Of a DNA stretch of 45,630 nt, positions 45,459 to 45,630 are shown piece after piece. How positions within the stretch are numbered: position 1 is the first letter of the stretch; the number at the start of each line of letters is the position of its first letter. The stretch covers positions 1 to 45,630 of the forward strand of contig CAMNEB010000004.1 in assembly GCA_946536155.1 (NCBI GenBank), written 5' to 3'. Source of the stretch: an uncultured Lachnospiraceae bacterium (GTDB lineage Bacteria; Bacillota; Clostridia; Lachnospirales; Lachnospiraceae). Under the pieces are notes generated by a model. The model was not told where the DNA came from, did not search any database, and saw nothing but the letters and a program-made list of their open reading frames with translations. The translations under genes and the position numbers were made by a program.

Positions 45459-45630
45459 ATGATCCTTGACTCTATAAACAATACCGGCGATATAAAAAAT
45501 GTGCCGGATGAAGAATTAAATGAACTCGCATCCGAGATCCGCGAATTTCTGATAAATAATGTCAGCAAGACGGGCGGACATCTGGGTGCCAATCTCGGCG
45601 TTGTGGAACTTACCATGGCGCTTCATCTTG
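45459..45630 (+). CDS. dxs: 1-deoxy-D-xylulose-5-phosphate synthase, N-terminal part (cut by the window)
   Basis: The frame starts at ATG 45459, one base after the ispA stop, and runs off the right edge after 57 codons. It reads [20 protein letters not shown] and later [20 protein letters not shown], the thiamine-diphosphate-site start of DXS. It is the first enzyme of the MEP pathway and is in the usual order after ispA. Confidence 0.93.
   Translation, partial: MILDSINNTGDIKNVPDEELNELASEIREFLINNVSKTGGHLGANLGVVELTMALHL

Overview
The window reads as a chromosomal segment of a Gram-positive anaerobe of the Clostridia, most likely a member of the Lachnospiraceae (rumen or gut type). This is an inference from four things: strong AGGAGG-type ribosome sites, a perfect CIRCE element before htpG, the clostridial order asp23-nusB-xseA-xseB-ispA-dxs, and a pair of large proteins that I recall as the families DUF5717 and DUF5716, which are typical of Lachnospiraceae. 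There are no phage, transposon, CRISPR or tRNA features. Almost every base is coding and most genes run on the + strand.

Layout. (1) 1-4631: rpoD, whose 5' end lies left of the window and which carries a very long repetitive lysine/alanine-rich extension, then trmK and a TGS/uridine-kinase-like gene in a tight operon. (2) 4694-5117: RNase P RNA and its terminator. (3) 5141-8392: two G3E (CobW-like) GTPases, the first with a huge His/Asp/Cys metal-binding tract and the second apparently fused to a DUF1980-like domain, then a CmpB-type membrane protein. (4) 8464-10413 on the - strand: a nitroreductase followed by pyrB and pyrI, with a terminator-like hairpin directly before pyrB. (5) 10585-17138: an anchored transglutaminase-like protein, a membrane GGDEF protein, trpS, a two-domain glycosyltransferase, an SseB-like protein and a small orphan. 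(6) 17192-19428: CIRCE-controlled htpG. (7) 19430-26564: a four-gene operon of uncharacterised proteins, namely a 1205-residue solenoid, an Hsp70/actin-fold protein, a TPR protein and a membrane coiled-coil protein. (8) 26552-30424: purC, purB and purA, with a perfect palindrome at the purA promoter. (9) 30433-32609: a HAD phosphatase, a small membrane protein and a DUF2974 alpha/beta hydrolase. (10) 32581-38551: the F-type ATP synthase operon. No atpH (delta) gene is present; instead the alpha subunit has an N-terminal domain that looks like the delta C-terminal domain. (11) 38603-41980: a DtxR/MntR-family regulator, an ArsB/NhaD-type transporter with an odd start, and prfC. (12) 42107-45630: asp23-like gene, nusB, xseA, xseB, ispA and the first 57 codons of dxs.

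Most genes are housekeeping: transcription, RNA processing, pyrimidine and purine synthesis, proteostasis, energy and isoprenoids. The best candidates for undescribed biology are the delta-alpha ATP synthase fusion, the four-gene Hsp70-like/solenoid/coiled-coil operon next to htpG, and the repetitive histone-H1-like sigma factor extension. A possible pyrB attenuator made from the end of the nitroreductase gene is a fourth. All calls come from reading the sequence only; no database search was run.
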